From Streptomyces sp. YIM 98790 (GTDB lineage Bacteria > Actinomycetota > Actinomycetes > Streptomycetales > Streptomycetaceae), in the NCBI RefSeq assembly GCF_011421595.1, contig NZ_WTLH01000004.1:1979-65978 (forward strand): 64,000 bases of DNA, in the 5' to 3' direction. Numbering within the stretch: position 1 is the stretch's first letter; the number at the start of each line of letters is the position of its first letter. Below are positions 42,485-55,020 of this stretch, piece by piece. The translations under genes and the position numbers were made by a program. The notes beneath the pieces were generated by a model. The model was given only the letters and a program-made list of their open reading frames with translations, made no database searches and was not told the DNA's origin.

Positions 42485-42979
42485 ATGGACGGCCACGGCC
42501 GTACGGGACCGGGAGCCGGAGCAGTACCGGGTCCGGGCCCGAACCCGACCAACCCCTACGAGCTGACGGAAGAGACCCCGGTCTACGTGATCTCGGTGGC
42601 GGCCCAGCTCTCCGGGCTGCACCCGCAGACGCTGCGCCAGTACGACCGGCTGGGCCTGGTCTGCCCGGACCGTACGGCGGGCCGTGGCCGCCGCTACTCG
42701 GCGCGGGACATCCAGCTGCTGCGCGAGGTGCAGCGGCTCTCCCAGGAGGAGGGCATCAACCTCGCCGGCATCAAGCGGATCATCGAGCTGGAGAACCAGG
42801 TCGCGGCGCTGCAGTCGCGGCTGGCCGAGATGCAGCAGGCGCTGGAGGGCGCCGCCGCCGCCATGCGGCAGCGCGAGGCCGCGGTGCACGCCTCCTACCG
42901 GCGCGATCTCGTTCCCTACCAGGACGTCCGCCAGACCAGCGCGCTGGTGGTCTGGCGCCCCGACCGGCCCCGCCGCTGA
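42485..42979 (+). CDS. hspR: MerR-type heat-shock repressor HspR
   Basis: This 164-residue repressor has a MerR-type HTH at about 33-75 (PVYVISVAAQLSGLHPQTLRQYDRLGLV, then RGRRYSARDIQLLREVQRL) and a coiled-coil (LENQVAALQSRLAEMQQAL). The C-terminal LVPYQDVRQTSALVVW is typical. It binds the HAIR boxes at 38502 and 50365, so dnaK and clpB are its targets. It works with DnaK as co-repressor, giving release on heat stress. ATG 42485 is 4 bases after the dnaJ stop. Confidence 0.96.
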   Translation: MDGHGRTGPGAGAVPGPGPNPTNPYELTEETPVYVISVAAQLSGLHPQTLRQYDRLGLVCPDRTAGRGRRYSARDIQLLREVQRLSQEEGINLAGIKRIIELENQVAALQSRLAEMQQALEGAAAAMRQREAAVHASYRRDLVPYQDVRQTSALVVWRPDRPRR

Positions 42980-43567
42980 GGCACTGCGCCGGTCCCGCAC
43001 GGCGCGGGCGGTCGCGCCGCCGGGCCCGCCGCTCCGCCGAGGGGCGCGCGGTGCCCGGGGAGCGCGGCGCGCTGTGGCGTACACCACTTCGCACGGTTCC
43101 GGCGGTCTCCGCGAGGGGCGGCGTTGAAGCCTTTCACCCCTGCGCAGGTGCCGTGGAGGCGACATGCACGTGTGAGGTGCATGTATCCCTTGTGGAGGGA
43201 TACGCGGTGCTTCGTCCCTGATGTCGATTGGGGCCCCAAACCCCCTCTCACCTGCGGCGGAACCCCCGCTGCGGCCTCCGCCGGGGGCACCGGCGCGGCC
43301 CGGTGCACCGGCGGTCCGGGGAGAGAGTGTGAAGCCGGGGGAAATGAGGGAGTAGCCGAGTCGCGTGGTGGGAATGGAACCCGCCGGGCTAGGGTTGTAC
43401 ATAGCGGTCGTAGTTTTTGCTTGTTCGTGTTACCCGCACGCTCGCAGTAAACGTTGTTCGCGGGCGCGCTGCTTGCCTTCAGGGATCTGGAGGAGTCGCG
43501 TCGAGACCGGCCCGGGGCGCCGTAAGGTGCGGCGCTCACGTATCCAGCCCCTGTCAAGGAGCAGTGA
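42980..43567. promoter_or_regulatory. Intergenic region with hairpins and the cold-shock gene leader
   Basis: 588 bases without a gene. Inverted pairs: ACATGCAC / GTGCATGT (43162-43184) and GTATCCC / GGGATAC (43183-43203), which overlap at one base and so could be alternative structures. CCTGCGCAGG (43139-43148) is a perfect palindrome. An A/T-rich promoter-like stretch lies at 43392-43430, which would give a long 5' leader of about 140 bases, as in other cold-shock genes. Confidence 0.5.
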
Positions 43568-43768
43568 ATGACTCAGGGAACTGTCAAGTGGTTCAACGCG
43601 GAGAAGGGCTACGGCTTCATCGCGCAGAACAACGGACCGGACGTGTTCGTCCACTACTCGGAGATCCAGGGCCACGGCTTCCGCAGCCTGGAGGAGAACC
43701 AGGCCGTGGAGTTCGAGGTGACGCAGGGCCCCAAGGGCCCGCAGGCCACCGCCGTCCGCGTGCTCTGA
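43568..43768 (+). CDS. Cold-shock domain protein (CspA/ScoF-like)
   Basis: This 66-residue OB-fold protein binds single-stranded RNA/DNA and melts RNA structure. RNP1 KGYGFI and RNP2 VFVHYS are present, and the start [13 protein letters not shown] is the family standard. AAGGAG lies 6 bases before the ATG. A long leader upstream and a perfect terminator downstream mark a single-gene transcript. Which of the several Streptomyces paralogues it is cannot be told. Confidence 0.95.
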   Translation: MTQGTVKWFNAEKGYGFIAQNNGPDVFVHYSEIQGHGFRSLEENQAVEFEVTQGPKGPQATAVRVL

Positions 43769-43805
43769 TCCGAACCACGGCGGTCTGTACCGACTGACAC
43801 GTGTC

Positions 43806-43844
43806 GAGAGGGCCGGTATCCCCCGGAGGGATACCGGCCCTCTC
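43806..43844. terminator. Terminator of the cold-shock gene
   Basis: A perfect 17-base stem (GAGAGGGCC... / ...GGCCCTCTC) surrounds a 5-base loop CCGGA, 37 bases past the stop. It lies before the ferric-reductase-like gene and probably ends the csp transcript. Confidence 0.85.
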
Positions 43845-44037
43845 CGTGCCCTCTCCATGCGCTCTCGGTGCCCTCTCCGTGCCCTCTCCGCGCCGGCGTG
43901 CCGCCGGCCCCGGCCGGAGCCGCGGGGCCCTCGCGGGCCAGGGGCCGTCGCCGTCCCCGGGCCCGCTCCATCCTCTGCACGGACCCCGCACAGGTTTCTC
44001 AGATTCGTCTCATACTTGTGCGGCACAGTGCCGGGGC

Positions 44038-45492
44038 ATGGACAGCACCGCTCAGACCCTGCGGCCTGCTCCGTCCACAGCGGGCAGGCCCACCGGCACC
44101 GCATCCGGCCCGGCCTCCGGCGGCGTCCCGGAGACCCCGGCGGGACCGGTCCGGCGCGATGCCGCGGTCCGCGCCGCGGCGGCCGCGGTACCGGCCCTGG
44201 CCCTGCTCCCGGCCTGGTACTGGTCGGTGGCCGGCGACGCACCCGGCGGGGCCCTCCACGTCCTCGCCCGGCTGGCCGCCGTCACCGCCGCCGTGCTCCT
44301 GCCCGTCCAGGTCGTGCTGCTCTCCCGCACCCCCCTGCTGGAGCGCCCGTTCGGCCTGCACCGCATGCTGCGCCTGGCCCGCCTCGCCGGGACGGCCTCC
44401 CTGGCCCTGGCGCTGGCCCACGCCGCCCTGGTGCTGCCGGCCAACGGCGATCCCCTGGACCTGCTCTCCCGCACCCCCGGCCTGCTGCTCACCGCGGCGA
44501 TCCTGGCCGCGGCCGCCCTGCTGTGGGCGGCCGGTCTGCGGCTGCTCCGTGCCGCCCGCCGGAAGCCGTCCCGCGGGAGGCGCGGCCGGCTCGCCTCCCT
44601 GCTCCCGCTCTACGCCTTCCTGGGCATGGTCCTGGTCCTGCCGCAGCAGCTCTTGCACGACAGCGCCTCCTTCGTGCCCTCGACGGCGGCCCGCGCCTTC
44701 TGGTGGACGCTGTGGGGCGTCGCCGCCGGGGCGTTCCTGGCCTGGCGGGTCCTGCTGCCGTTCCGGCGCCACCGCCGTCACCGGCTGCGCGTCGCCTCGG
44801 TCGTCGCCGAGGGCCACGGCGTGCTGTCCGTCACCATGACCGGCCGGAAGCTGGACCGGCTGCGGGTGGCCCCCGGCCAGTTCCTCGTCTGGCGTTTCCT
44901 GCACCCCGGGACGTGGCGGCACGCCATGCCCTGCTCCCTCTCCGCCGCACCGGACGGCAGCGGGCTGCGCATCTCGGTCCGCACCCGGGACGGTGACGGT
45001 GCCGCCGCCTCCGTCCGCTCCCTGCGGCCCGGCACCCCGGTGTGGTTCACCGGCCCCTACGGCCGCTTCACCGCCCGGGTCCGCACCCGCCCCCGGGTGG
45101 CCCTGATCGGCGCCGGAATCGGCGTGGCGCCGCTGCGCGCCCTTGCCGAGGGGCTCGACTACCGGCCCGGCGAGGCCGTCCTGCTGCACCGCCACAGCGG
45201 CGGCAAACCGCTCTTCCGGCGGGAGTTCACCGCCCTGGTCCGCCGGCGCGGCCTGGAGGTCGTCCGGCTGCCCGGCCACCGCCGTGCCCCCGGCTCCTGG
45301 CTCGGCGACGCCCCCGGCGACGAGGAGCTCCCCGAGGACGACCTCGCGGCCCTCCGCTCCCTCGTTCCCGACATCGCCGGCCGCGACGTCTACCTCTGCG
45401 GGCCCGGCGAGTGGACCGCCGCCGTCCTGCGCACCCTCGGCGCGGCGGGTGTGCCTCCCCGCCAGATCCACACCGAGCCGTTCCGCCTCTGA
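44038..45492 (+). CDS. Ferric-reductase-like transmembrane protein with FAD/NAD(P) domain
   Basis: This is a 484-residue predicted membrane flavocytochrome. About six helices lie between 40 and 240, with His residues suited to heme b in helices around HRMLRLARLAG and LALAHAALVL. An FNR-like reductase domain follows: an FAD-binding region around QFLVWRFLHPGTWRHAMPCSLSAAP, the NAD(P) loop IGAGIGVAPLRAL (about 357-369) and YLCGPGEW near 448. It would pass electrons from NAD(P)H across the membrane. ATG 44038 is chosen; the long upstream reading runs through the csp terminator and is not coding. Confidence 0.85.
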   Translation: MDSTAQTLRPAPSTAGRPTGTASGPASGGVPETPAGPVRRDAAVRAAAAAVPALALLPAWYWSVAGDAPGGALHVLARLAAVTAAVLLPVQVVLLSRTPLLERPFGLHRMLRLARLAGTASLALALAHAALVLPANGDPLDLLSRTPGLLLTAAILAAAALLWAAGLRLLRAARRKPSRGRRGRLASLLPLYAFLGMVLVLPQQLLHDSASFVPSTAARAFWWTLWGVAAGAFLAWRVLLPFRRHRRHRLRVASVVAEGHGVLSVTMTGRKLDRLRVAPGQFLVWRFLHPGTWRHAMPCSLSAAPDGSGLRISVRTRDGDGAAASVRSLRPGTPVWFTGPYGRFTARVRTRPRVALIGAGIGVAPLRALAEGLDYRPGEAVLLHRHSGGKPLFRREFTALVRRRGLEVVRLPGHRRAPGSWLGDAPGDEELPEDDLAALRSLVPDIAGRDVYLCGPGEWTAAVLRTLGAAGVPPRQIHTEPFRL

Positions 45493-45536
45493 CGTGCCGC
45501 CCGGCCGGCCGATCGGGAGGGGTGCAGCCGGGCCGT

Positions 45537-45562
45537 CGCCTCCCGGCCCGGCACGCCGTGTG
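45537..45562 (+). terminator. Hairpin after the ferric-reductase-like gene
   Basis: GCCGGGCCG pairs with CGGCCCGGC around an 8-base loop, 45 bases past the stop. It may also act with other GC-rich hairpins in this 280-base gap, which otherwise holds only the promoter of the next gene. Confidence 0.55.
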
Positions 45563-45772
45563 ACCGGCACACCGCCGCGCACCGCCGTGCACCGGCGCGC
45601 ATTGCCGGGCACGGCGGCCGTCCCCGGGGCGCGCCGCCTCCGGCGCTGGTCATCTCGCGGGCCGCGACGCCCACGAACGGGTGAGGTCGGCGGCCCGTGC
45701 CCGCCGGTCCGGTAGAACCGAGGCCCGCCGGGTGCGGCGGTCAGGGACGGTACGACAAGGGCTGGGTGACTC

Positions 45773-46981
45773 ATGGAACGACGGGGTTTCGGCAAGGGCG
45801 TGCTGACGGCGCTGGCGGCGGGGGTGACCCTCCCGGCACTGGCCGGGCCCCGCGCGCAGGCGGTGGCGGCCGACCCGGTGGAGGCCGGATGCCGCCGTTC
45901 GCTCGACGAGTACACGCTGCCCTGGGCGGAGCAGACCCATGAGATCGTGCAGCTCGCGGACAGCCCGGTGCTGCTGATCTCACAGATGGAGCCGAGTGCG
46001 CTCGTGAAGGTGGCGCTCGCGGAGGAGAGCGGCCTCCCGCACACCGCCCATGCCTTCCCGCTCGGCGCGGCGGACGCCCGGGCGCACGGTCTGGCACTCT
46101 CCCGCGCCTATCCCGGCAAGGTCTGGTGCACGCTGGAGGGCGCACACCGGCTCCTGCTGGTGGACCCGCACCCGCGGCAGCCGGACCGCCCGCCGACCGT
46201 GCTGCGCACCCTGGACCTGCCGCCCGCGGCGCGTGGGCCGCACTATGTGGGCGAGTACGGCGACGACCTGTGGGCCACCTGCAAGGCGAGCGGGACCGTG
46301 CTGCGGATCTCCCACCGCGACCCGGAGCGGCACCGCGTCTACCGGGCCGAACCCGACCCGATCTTCATCGCCCGGCATCCGGTCAACGGCCACTTCTACG
46401 TCAGCCAGGACCGGTCGAGTGCGATCCTGCGGATCGATCCGCGCAGCGGGGACACCCGGCAGTTTCCGGTGCCCGCCGAAGCCGGGTCCACCCCGGTGGG
46501 CCTGATCGCCGGGCCGGAGGGCGTCTGGGTGGTGCTGCTGGGCACCCAGGGCGAGGGGACCGGCACCTTCGGCCGGATCGCCGCCGACGACACCATGCAC
46601 TGGCACCGGCTGCGCTCCCCGGGCCTGACCGACGCCTCCCTCCTCCACCTGGCCTTCGGCACCGGCGGCACGAGCAGCACCGGTGGCGCCGGTGGCGCCG
46701 ACGCGCGGCGGGAGCTGTGGCTGCTGGCCTCCTCCATCATCAACAGCCACGCCATCGACATGATCATCCACGTCGGCTTCTCCGACGGCTGGCGGCAGAT
46801 CACCACCGAATCGGCCGCCGCCCTGCCCACCCAGCTCTGCAAGGCGCACCGGCTGCTCGTCCGGCCCGGCGCGGTGCACGCCACCGAACTCTCCACCGCC
46901 ACCCTCGCCACCCTGCGGCCCGCCCCCGACTGCACCTTCGACCACCCCGTCACCGAGGACCGGCACTCCACCCCCGCCTGA
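45773..46981 (+). CDS. Tat-exported beta-propeller protein (Vgb-like)
   Basis: This is a 402-residue protein. The N-terminus has a twin-arginine signal (RRGFGK at 3-8) followed by a hydrophobic stretch and an AQA-VAA cleavage region. The rest shows blade-like repeats: VKVALAEESG, LLLVDPHPRQP, VLRISHRDPER, ILRIDPRSGDTRQFPVP, PVGLIAGPEGVWVVLLG. This resembles the virginiamycin B lyase/SMP-30-like propeller families. The catalytic His/Glu set of Vgb is not clearly placed, so the function is open. Single gene. Confidence 0.65.
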   Translation: MERRGFGKGVLTALAAGVTLPALAGPRAQAVAADPVEAGCRRSLDEYTLPWAEQTHEIVQLADSPVLLISQMEPSALVKVALAEESGLPHTAHAFPLGAADARAHGLALSRAYPGKVWCTLEGAHRLLLVDPHPRQPDRPPTVLRTLDLPPAARGPHYVGEYGDDLWATCKASGTVLRISHRDPERHRVYRAEPDPIFIARHPVNGHFYVSQDRSSAILRIDPRSGDTRQFPVPAEAGSTPVGLIAGPEGVWVVLLGTQGEGTGTFGRIAADDTMHWHRLRSPGLTDASLLHLAFGTGGTSSTGGAGGADARRELWLLASSIINSHAIDMIIHVGFSDGWRQITTESAAALPTQLCKAHRLLVRPGAVHATELSTATLATLRPAPDCTFDHPVTEDRHSTPA

Positions 46982-47169
46982 CCCACGCCGCAGCGCAGGC
47001 CGCAGCGCAGGCCACAACGGGGCCGGGGCGGAGATGCGTCGGCCGGGTGTGCCCTGCGGCGGCGAGCGGCCTGGCAGACGGCTCCGCGACGGGGGAACGC
47101 AGGGCGGGGGCGACCATCGAACGCCAACGGCACCGGCCATGGGCCGCGCACGCAGCGCGCGGGGCGGGA

Positions 47170-47892
47170 TCAGTCCCGGGAGCGGGGTGTGCGCGGGGAG
47201 CTGCCGTACGTGCCGGACGGGGGCGGGGCGCCGGTGCGGGCGTTGAGGAAGTAGGCGCCGAGGCTGGCGGCCAGGGTCGCGAAGACGATGACGGAGTACA
47301 GGGCGAGGATGATCTCCATCACCCGCGCGTAGGGGTCGGGGCTGTCCATCGGGGTGCCGCTGATGGCGGCCAGGGCCGCCGCGTGCAGGGCGGTGGCGAA
47401 ACTGTCGTAGACCCGGAACTCGTGGAGCAGTTCCGCGCTGAGCAGGACCACCATCACGGTGACCAGGGCCAGCCAGGTCAGGCGGTCACCCAGCAGCCGG
47501 GCCGCCGAGCGCGAGGTGCGCACCGCCGTGGACAGCACCCGGCCGCTGCGCAGCAGGCGGACGGAGCGCACCAGGCGCAGCACCCGCAGGAACGGCAGTG
47601 CCAGGAAGATCAGCTGCCACCAGTGGCGCCGCAGGAACCGCTTCCGGCGCGGGGCCGCGTACAGGCGCAGGGCGAACTCGGCGATGAACAGCGCCCACAG
47701 CAGCCACCCGGCCACGGCCAGGGCGAGGGCCGCCGGGCTGCCCGCGCGGGCCATGCGTTCGCCGATGACGACCAGCAGGAAGATCACCCCCAGTGCGCTC
47801 ATCACCGGGGTGAGCCGGTCCAGGAGCTGGTCGGCGAAGCGTTCCCGGTCCTCGGGCGAGGACGGCAGGCGGGGCGGCCAGGGCTGGGACAT
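47170..47892 (-). CDS. Voltage-sensor ion-channel-like protein lacking a TVGYG filter
   Basis: This 240-residue membrane protein has the voltage-gated channel layout. S1-S3 helices are followed by an S4 with spaced arginines (LPFLRVLRLVRSVRLLRSGR), then S5, a pore-loop-like region and S6. Where K-channels have T-x-x-T-x-G-Y/F-G, the loop reads AALAAISGTPMDSPDP, so potassium selectivity is not expected. It may be a non-selective or proton-type channel, or a sensor. The start is ATG 47892. The small gene at 47919 lies upstream on the same strand. Confidence 0.72.
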   Translation of the reverse strand: MSQPWPPRLPSSPEDRERFADQLLDRLTPVMSALGVIFLLVVIGERMARAGSPAALALAVAGWLLWALFIAEFALRLYAAPRRKRFLRRHWWQLIFLALPFLRVLRLVRSVRLLRSGRVLSTAVRTSRSAARLLGDRLTWLALVTVMVVLLSAELLHEFRVYDSFATALHAAALAAISGTPMDSPDPYARVMEIILALYSVIVFATLAASLGAYFLNARTGAPPPSGTYGSSPRTPRSRD

Positions 47893-47918
47893 GGGTCGGG
47901 GAGTCAGGAGGCCGGGGG

Positions 47919-48230
47919 TCAGCGGGGGGCGCCGGTGCGCGGCACGGCGAAGGTCTCGTCGGCGCAGAAGGTGCTGCCCCCGGCGTGGCCCGCGGCCGCG
48001 TCGTACCCGGCGACGGGGTCGCCGGCCGGGCCGTCGCCGGGCGGCCGGCCCGGCTTGCGCCGGGCCGCGGCCAGCAGCGCGGCGTCGCCCTGTACGTTCG
48101 CCGCGCTGCTGGACCGCAGGTCTTCGGGGGCCGGGCCGGTCAGGGCGGCGGGCCCGGTGGAGGGTGGTGAGGTGGCCGGGCGGGATGCGGCGCGGGATGC
48201 GGGGTGGAGGACGTGGGGGATGCCGGGCAC
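47919..48230 (-). CDS. Small hypothetical protein upstream of the channel gene
   Basis: This 103-residue frame has nearly exclusive G/C third positions over its whole length, so it is probably a gene. GTG 48230 is chosen because GGGAGG lies 5 bases before it. The sequence is Pro/Ala/Gly-rich in the middle and ends GSTFCADETFAVPRTGAPR, with one Cys. No family or signal peptide is recognised. It ends 26 bases before the channel ATG, so the two are likely co-transcribed. Confidence 0.55.
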   Translation of the reverse strand: MPGIPHVLHPASRAASRPATSPPSTGPAALTGPAPEDLRSSSAANVQGDAALLAAARRKPGRPPGDGPAGDPVAGYDAAAGHAGGSTFCADETFAVPRTGAPR

Positions 48231-48513
48231 TGCCGCCTCCCGGTGGGGGTCGGGGGGACGTAAGGGCGCTCCACAGGGGTAACGGCCCGCCGGACGTTCC
48301 GTCAATGCACTGTGGAAGCCATCAACGTCCCACGTCAACGACGGTATGACGCGGGTTTCCCGGGCGCGTGTCGCCGGGGCTGGGGTGCGGCACTGGTCCA
48401 GACCGGTGACCGTGGGCGCGGGCGGGCGGCAGGTTTTGCCCGGCCTTTACCGGACGGACCCGAATGGGCGCGGGCCGGTGGCCGGTATCGCAGCGCGCTC
48501 ACACGGTTGCCGT

Positions 48514-49476
<963 letters not shown>

Positions 49477-49573
49477 CGGGCGACCGCCCGCGACCGCCCG
49501 GCAGCCGCGGGGAACGGGCGGGACGGGCCGGCGCTCCCCGGTCCGGCGCTCCCCGGGCCGGCGCGGCCTCGGC

Positions 49574-50002
49574 TCAGGCGTTGCCCAGGGCGCCGGTGAG
49601 GGCGATCCGGATCAGGACGCGGTCGGGGTCCGGGCGCGGGGTGCGGCCGTAGCGCTCGGCGTAGCGGGCGACGGCGTCGGCGATCGCGGCCGGGTCGGTG
49701 ACCACGGTGGCGACGCCCTCCAGGGTCGCCCAGCGGCCCCCGTCCACCTGGCAGACGGCCACCCGGGCGCCGGGCGGCCGGCCGTCGGAACCGGTACCGG
49801 CCCCGGCAGCCAGCACATGGGCCACCTTGGCGCTCTGTTTGCGGGTGATCACCCGGGCCACCCCGCGCTCCGGGTCATAGGTGACGCCGACCGGCACCAC
49901 ATGCGGGGTGCCGTCCGGCCGCAGCGTGGTGAGCGTGCACAGATGCCGCTCCCGCCAGAACGCGAGATACGACGGCGCGGGCCGCCGGGGGTCGATCGCC
50001 AT
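49574..50002 (-). CDS. PPOX-type F420-dependent oxidoreductase/pyridoxamine-oxidase-fold protein
   Basis: This 142-residue split-barrel protein has LCTLTTLRPDGTPHVVPVGVTYDPE near the start, RVITRKQSAKVAHVLAAG in the middle and WATLEGVATVV further on. These are the features of Streptomyces/Mycobacterium F420-dependent PPOX enzymes. Substrate unknown. ATG 50002 overlaps the stop of the Uma2-like remnant by 4 bases (ATGA), so its expression may depend on that relict transcript. Confidence 0.8.
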   Translation of the reverse strand: MAIDPRRPAPSYLAFWRERHLCTLTTLRPDGTPHVVPVGVTYDPERGVARVITRKQSAKVAHVLAAGAGTGSDGRPPGARVAVCQVDGGRWATLEGVATVVTDPAAIADAVARYAERYGRTPRPDPDRVLIRIALTGALGNA

Positions 50003-50247
50003 CAGAGGAAGTCGGAGGTCTCCAGGTCGAAGCCGAAGGGTCGGGCAGCGGCAGCGGCTTCCCGAACGGCACGCGGTTCTCGGCGGCGTAGCCGCTCGCC
50101 GTCCGGCGGTGGGGACACGACGATTTCCCCCTCGATCAGCTCGGCCCGGAATCCCTGGGGAACGTCCAGGGCGAGGAAGGTCTGGAGGAGATCTGCCGAC
50201 TGCGCCGATGCATCCGACGCCGATTCGTGCGCGGCCATGACAGTCAT
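50002..50247 (-). pseudogene. Uma2-family endonuclease remnant with internal deletion
   Basis: This 81-codon frame keeps the Uma2 start (FRAELIEGEIVVSPPPDGE) and the far C-terminal FGFDLETSDFL. The whole catalytic middle, about 100 residues, is missing. A neighbouring frame still reads PFGKPLPLPDP, the usual segment just before that end, so a deletion plus a shift is clear. It cannot be an active nuclease. It still overlaps the PPOX gene by ATGA. Confidence 0.78.
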
Positions 50248-50364
50248 GGTGCCTCCTCATGGGTGAGGAGGCCAGTGTGCACGGCGAATCGCCCCTGCCG
50301 GAACGATCTTCGGGCAAGTTCCCTCCGGGGGTGAGAGCGGGATGGCGGGCTGACGGCGGAACAG

Positions 50365-50385
50365 GTTGAGTGCGTTAGACTCAGG
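50365..50385 (+). promoter_or_regulatory. HAIR operator (HspR site) of clpB
   Basis: GTTGAGT-GCGTTAG-ACTCAGG matches the HspR box with a 7-base spacer and near-perfect arms. It lies about 105 bases before the clpB start, in the gap from the divergent Uma2 remnant. Confidence 0.88.
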
Positions 50386-50489
50386 ATTGTGGAGGGTCAC
50401 CCAGGCAAGACGCGGGCTGCCGGCGGTGGACCGCCCGGCCGCCCGCACCGGACGCTGCGGTCAGGATCAGCCAGGAGGAGATACCGGAA

Positions 50490-53111
<2,622 letters not shown>

Positions 53112-53178
53112 CCGGTGGCCGGACGGCCGCCGGCCGGTCGCCGGACGCGGGCCCGGGGCCGGGCCGGCACGGGGTGCG

Positions 53179-53212
53179 ACGGGCGCCCGGAGGCATGCCT
53201 CCGGGCGCCCGT
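53179..53212 (+). terminator. Terminator of clpB
   Basis: This perfect 34-base palindrome (arm ACGGGCGCCCGGAGGC, turning at AT) lies 67 bases past the stop, before the YbjN gene. Confidence 0.8.
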
Positions 53213-53280
53213 CCGCGGTTGCCAGGGGGGTGCGGGCATGGGGGAGGATGGATGTCTACCCGTACGAAGGGACCCTTCCT

Positions 53281-53862
53281 GTGACGATCGACCCGTCCTC
53301 GATTCCGAATTTCGGGGGTCAGCAGCCGAAGCCCGAGCAGCCGAAGAAGCCGACCCGCCCGGTCCTCCCGGACCAGGAGCTGGTGCAGCGGCTGCTGGAC
53401 CAGATGAAGCTGAAGTACGTGGTGGACAAGGAGGGCGACCTGGTCGCCCCCTGGGAGAAGTTCCGCACCTACTTCATGTTCCGCGGCGAGAAGCAGCAGC
53501 GCGTCTTCTCGGTGCGCACCTTCTACGACCGTCCGCACGGCGTGGAGGACATGCCGCGCCTGCTGGAGACGGCCAACGAGTGGAACCGCCGCACCCTGTG
53601 GCCCAAGGTCTACACCCACACCCATGACGACGGCACGGTCCGGTTCATCGGCGAGGTGCAGATGATCATCGGCACCGGGGTGTGGCTGGACCACTTCCTC
53701 GCCTCCACGGTGAGCTGGATCCGCGCCTCCATCGAGTTCGACAAGTGGGCCGTGGAGCAGCTCGGCCTGGCCAAGGACGCCGACTCCGCGGTCTCCGGCG
53801 AGACCAACGGCGAGACCAACGGCGGCACCGGCGAGGCCGGCGGCGCGGACGACGAGCAGTAG
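53281..53862 (+). CDS. YbjN-domain protein
   Basis: This 193-residue protein has an SecB/YbjN-like sensory-regulator fold: DQELVQRLLDQMKLKYVVDKEGDLVAPWEKFRTYFMF, LETANEWNRRTLWPKVYTHTHDDGTVRFIGE, DHFLASTVSWIRASIEF. The C-terminal tail is Glu/Gly/Asn-rich with a short repeat (GETNGETNGGTGE). Family members are linked to type III-like and stress pathways, but the role here is unknown. The GTG at 53281 follows GAAGGGA by about 6 bases; ATG 53248 is less likely. A terminator shared with the ABC operon follows. Confidence 0.8.
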   Translation: MTIDPSSIPNFGGQQPKPEQPKKPTRPVLPDQELVQRLLDQMKLKYVVDKEGDLVAPWEKFRTYFMFRGEKQQRVFSVRTFYDRPHGVEDMPRLLETANEWNRRTLWPKVYTHTHDDGTVRFIGEVQMIIGTGVWLDHFLASTVSWIRASIEFDKWAVEQLGLAKDADSAVSGETNGETNGGTGEAGGADDEQ

Positions 53863-53869
53863 CCCGGAC

Positions 53870-53914
53870 GCGAGGAGACCCCGGGCCGTTGTGACGTAAC
53901 CCGGGGTCCCTCGC
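53870..53914. terminator. Shared terminator, YbjN and oligopeptide ABC operon
   Basis: GCGAGG-A-GACCCCGGG pairs with CCCGGGGTC-C-CTCGC around a 14-base loop, between two convergent genes that end at 53862 and 53929. Confidence 0.78.
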
Positions 53915-53928
53915 GCTGCGCTCGGGCG

Positions 53929-55020
53929 TCAGAGGATCTTGGTGTCGGCCTCCGCGAAGTGGCAGGCGACCGGGTGGCCCGATCCCCGGTCCACCAGTGC
54001 CGGCTCCTCGGTGGCACAGATCTCCTGGGCCTTCCAGCAGCGCGTCCGGAAACGGCAGCCGCTCGGCGGGTCGATCGGGCTGGGCACGTCGCCCGTCAGC
54101 ACCGTCCGCCTGCGCTGCCGTTCTTTCTTCGGGTCCGCGAGCGGTGCCGCGGACAGCAGGGCCTGGGTGTAGGGGTGGGAGGGCCGCTCGTACACGTCGT
54201 CGTGCGAGCCGGTCTCCACCACCTTGCCCAGGTACATCACCGCGACCCGGTCCGAGATGTGGCGGACCACGGACAGGTCGTGCGCGATGAAGAAGTAGGC
54301 CAGGCCCAGCTTGTCCTGGAGGTCCTCCAGCAGGTTCACCACACCCGCCTGGACGGACACGTCCAGCGCCGAGACCGGCTCGTCCAGCACCAGCAGCTTG
54401 GGCTCCAGGGCCAGCGCCCGGGCGATGCCGATGCGCTGCCGCTGCCCGCCGGAGAACTCGTGCGGGTAGCGGTTGCCGTGCTCGGGGCTGAGCCCGACCA
54501 TGCCCAGCAGTTCCGCCACCCGGGCCTTGCCGCCGTCCCGCCAGCGGCCCTGCACCTTCAGCGGCTCGGCGACGATGTCGTTCACCGGCAGCTTGGGGTT
54601 GAGGGACGCCATCGGGTCCTGGAACACCATGCCCGCGTTGCGCCGCACCCGCTGCATGGAGCGGCGGTCCAGGCCGGTGATCTCCTGGCCGTCGAACCGC
54701 ACCGAGCCGGCGGTCGGCTTGATGAGCTGGAGAATGGCGCGCCCGGTGGTGGACTTGCCGCAGCCGGACTCGCCGACCACGCCCAGCGTCTGGCCGCTGT
54801 CCACGCTCAGGCTGACGCCGCTGACCGCCTGCACCTGGCCCACGACCCGGCGCAGCAGGCCGGAGCCGCGGATCGGGAAGTTGACCACCAGGTCGGTGAC
54901 GTTGAGCAGCGGCTCGCGCTCCCCGCCGCCGGCGTCGGGGGCGGGGGCCGTCGCGGTGGCGGCGGCCCCGGCCCCGGTGGGCCGGTTGTCCTGCGGGGCC
55001 TTGGACAGGTCCGCTGTCAT
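53929..55020 (-). CDS. Oligopeptide ABC transporter ATP-binding protein (DppF/OppF-like)
   Basis: This 363-residue ATPase has Walker [10 protein letters not shown], signature [14 protein letters not shown], Walker [13 protein letters not shown] and the H-loop IAHDLSVV. The C-terminal oligopeptide-transporter extension has four Cys-containing segments ([22 protein letters not shown]), typical of OppF/DppF and often binding a Fe-S cluster. The start is ATG 55020, overlapping the upstream ATPase gene by ATGA. Last gene of the five-gene importer. Confidence 0.92.
   Translation of the reverse strand: MTADLSKAPQDNRPTGAGAAATATAPAPDAGGGEREPLLNVTDLVVNFPIRGSGLLRRVVGQVQAVSGVSLSVDSGQTLGVVGESGCGKSTTGRAILQLIKPTAGSVRFDGQEITGLDRRSMQRVRRNAGMVFQDPMASLNPKLPVNDIVAEPLKVQGRWRDGGKARVAELLGMVGLSPEHGNRYPHEFSGGQRQRIGIARALALEPKLLVLDEPVSALDVSVQAGVVNLLEDLQDKLGLAYFFIAHDLSVVRHISDRVAVMYLGKVVETGSHDDVYERPSHPYTQALLSAAPLADPKKERQRRRTVLTGDVPSPIDPPSGCRFRTRCWKAQEICATEEPALVDRGSGHPVACHFAEADTKIL

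Noticed and set aside
43801-44037. Upstream extension of the ferric-reductase-like gene
   Set aside because: The extension would translate through the terminator hairpin at 43806-43844 and simple repeats, and adds no conserved segment.
48346-48513. Longer start for the secreted protease
   Set aside because: An added 56 residues would bury the signal peptide; ATG 48514 places it correctly.
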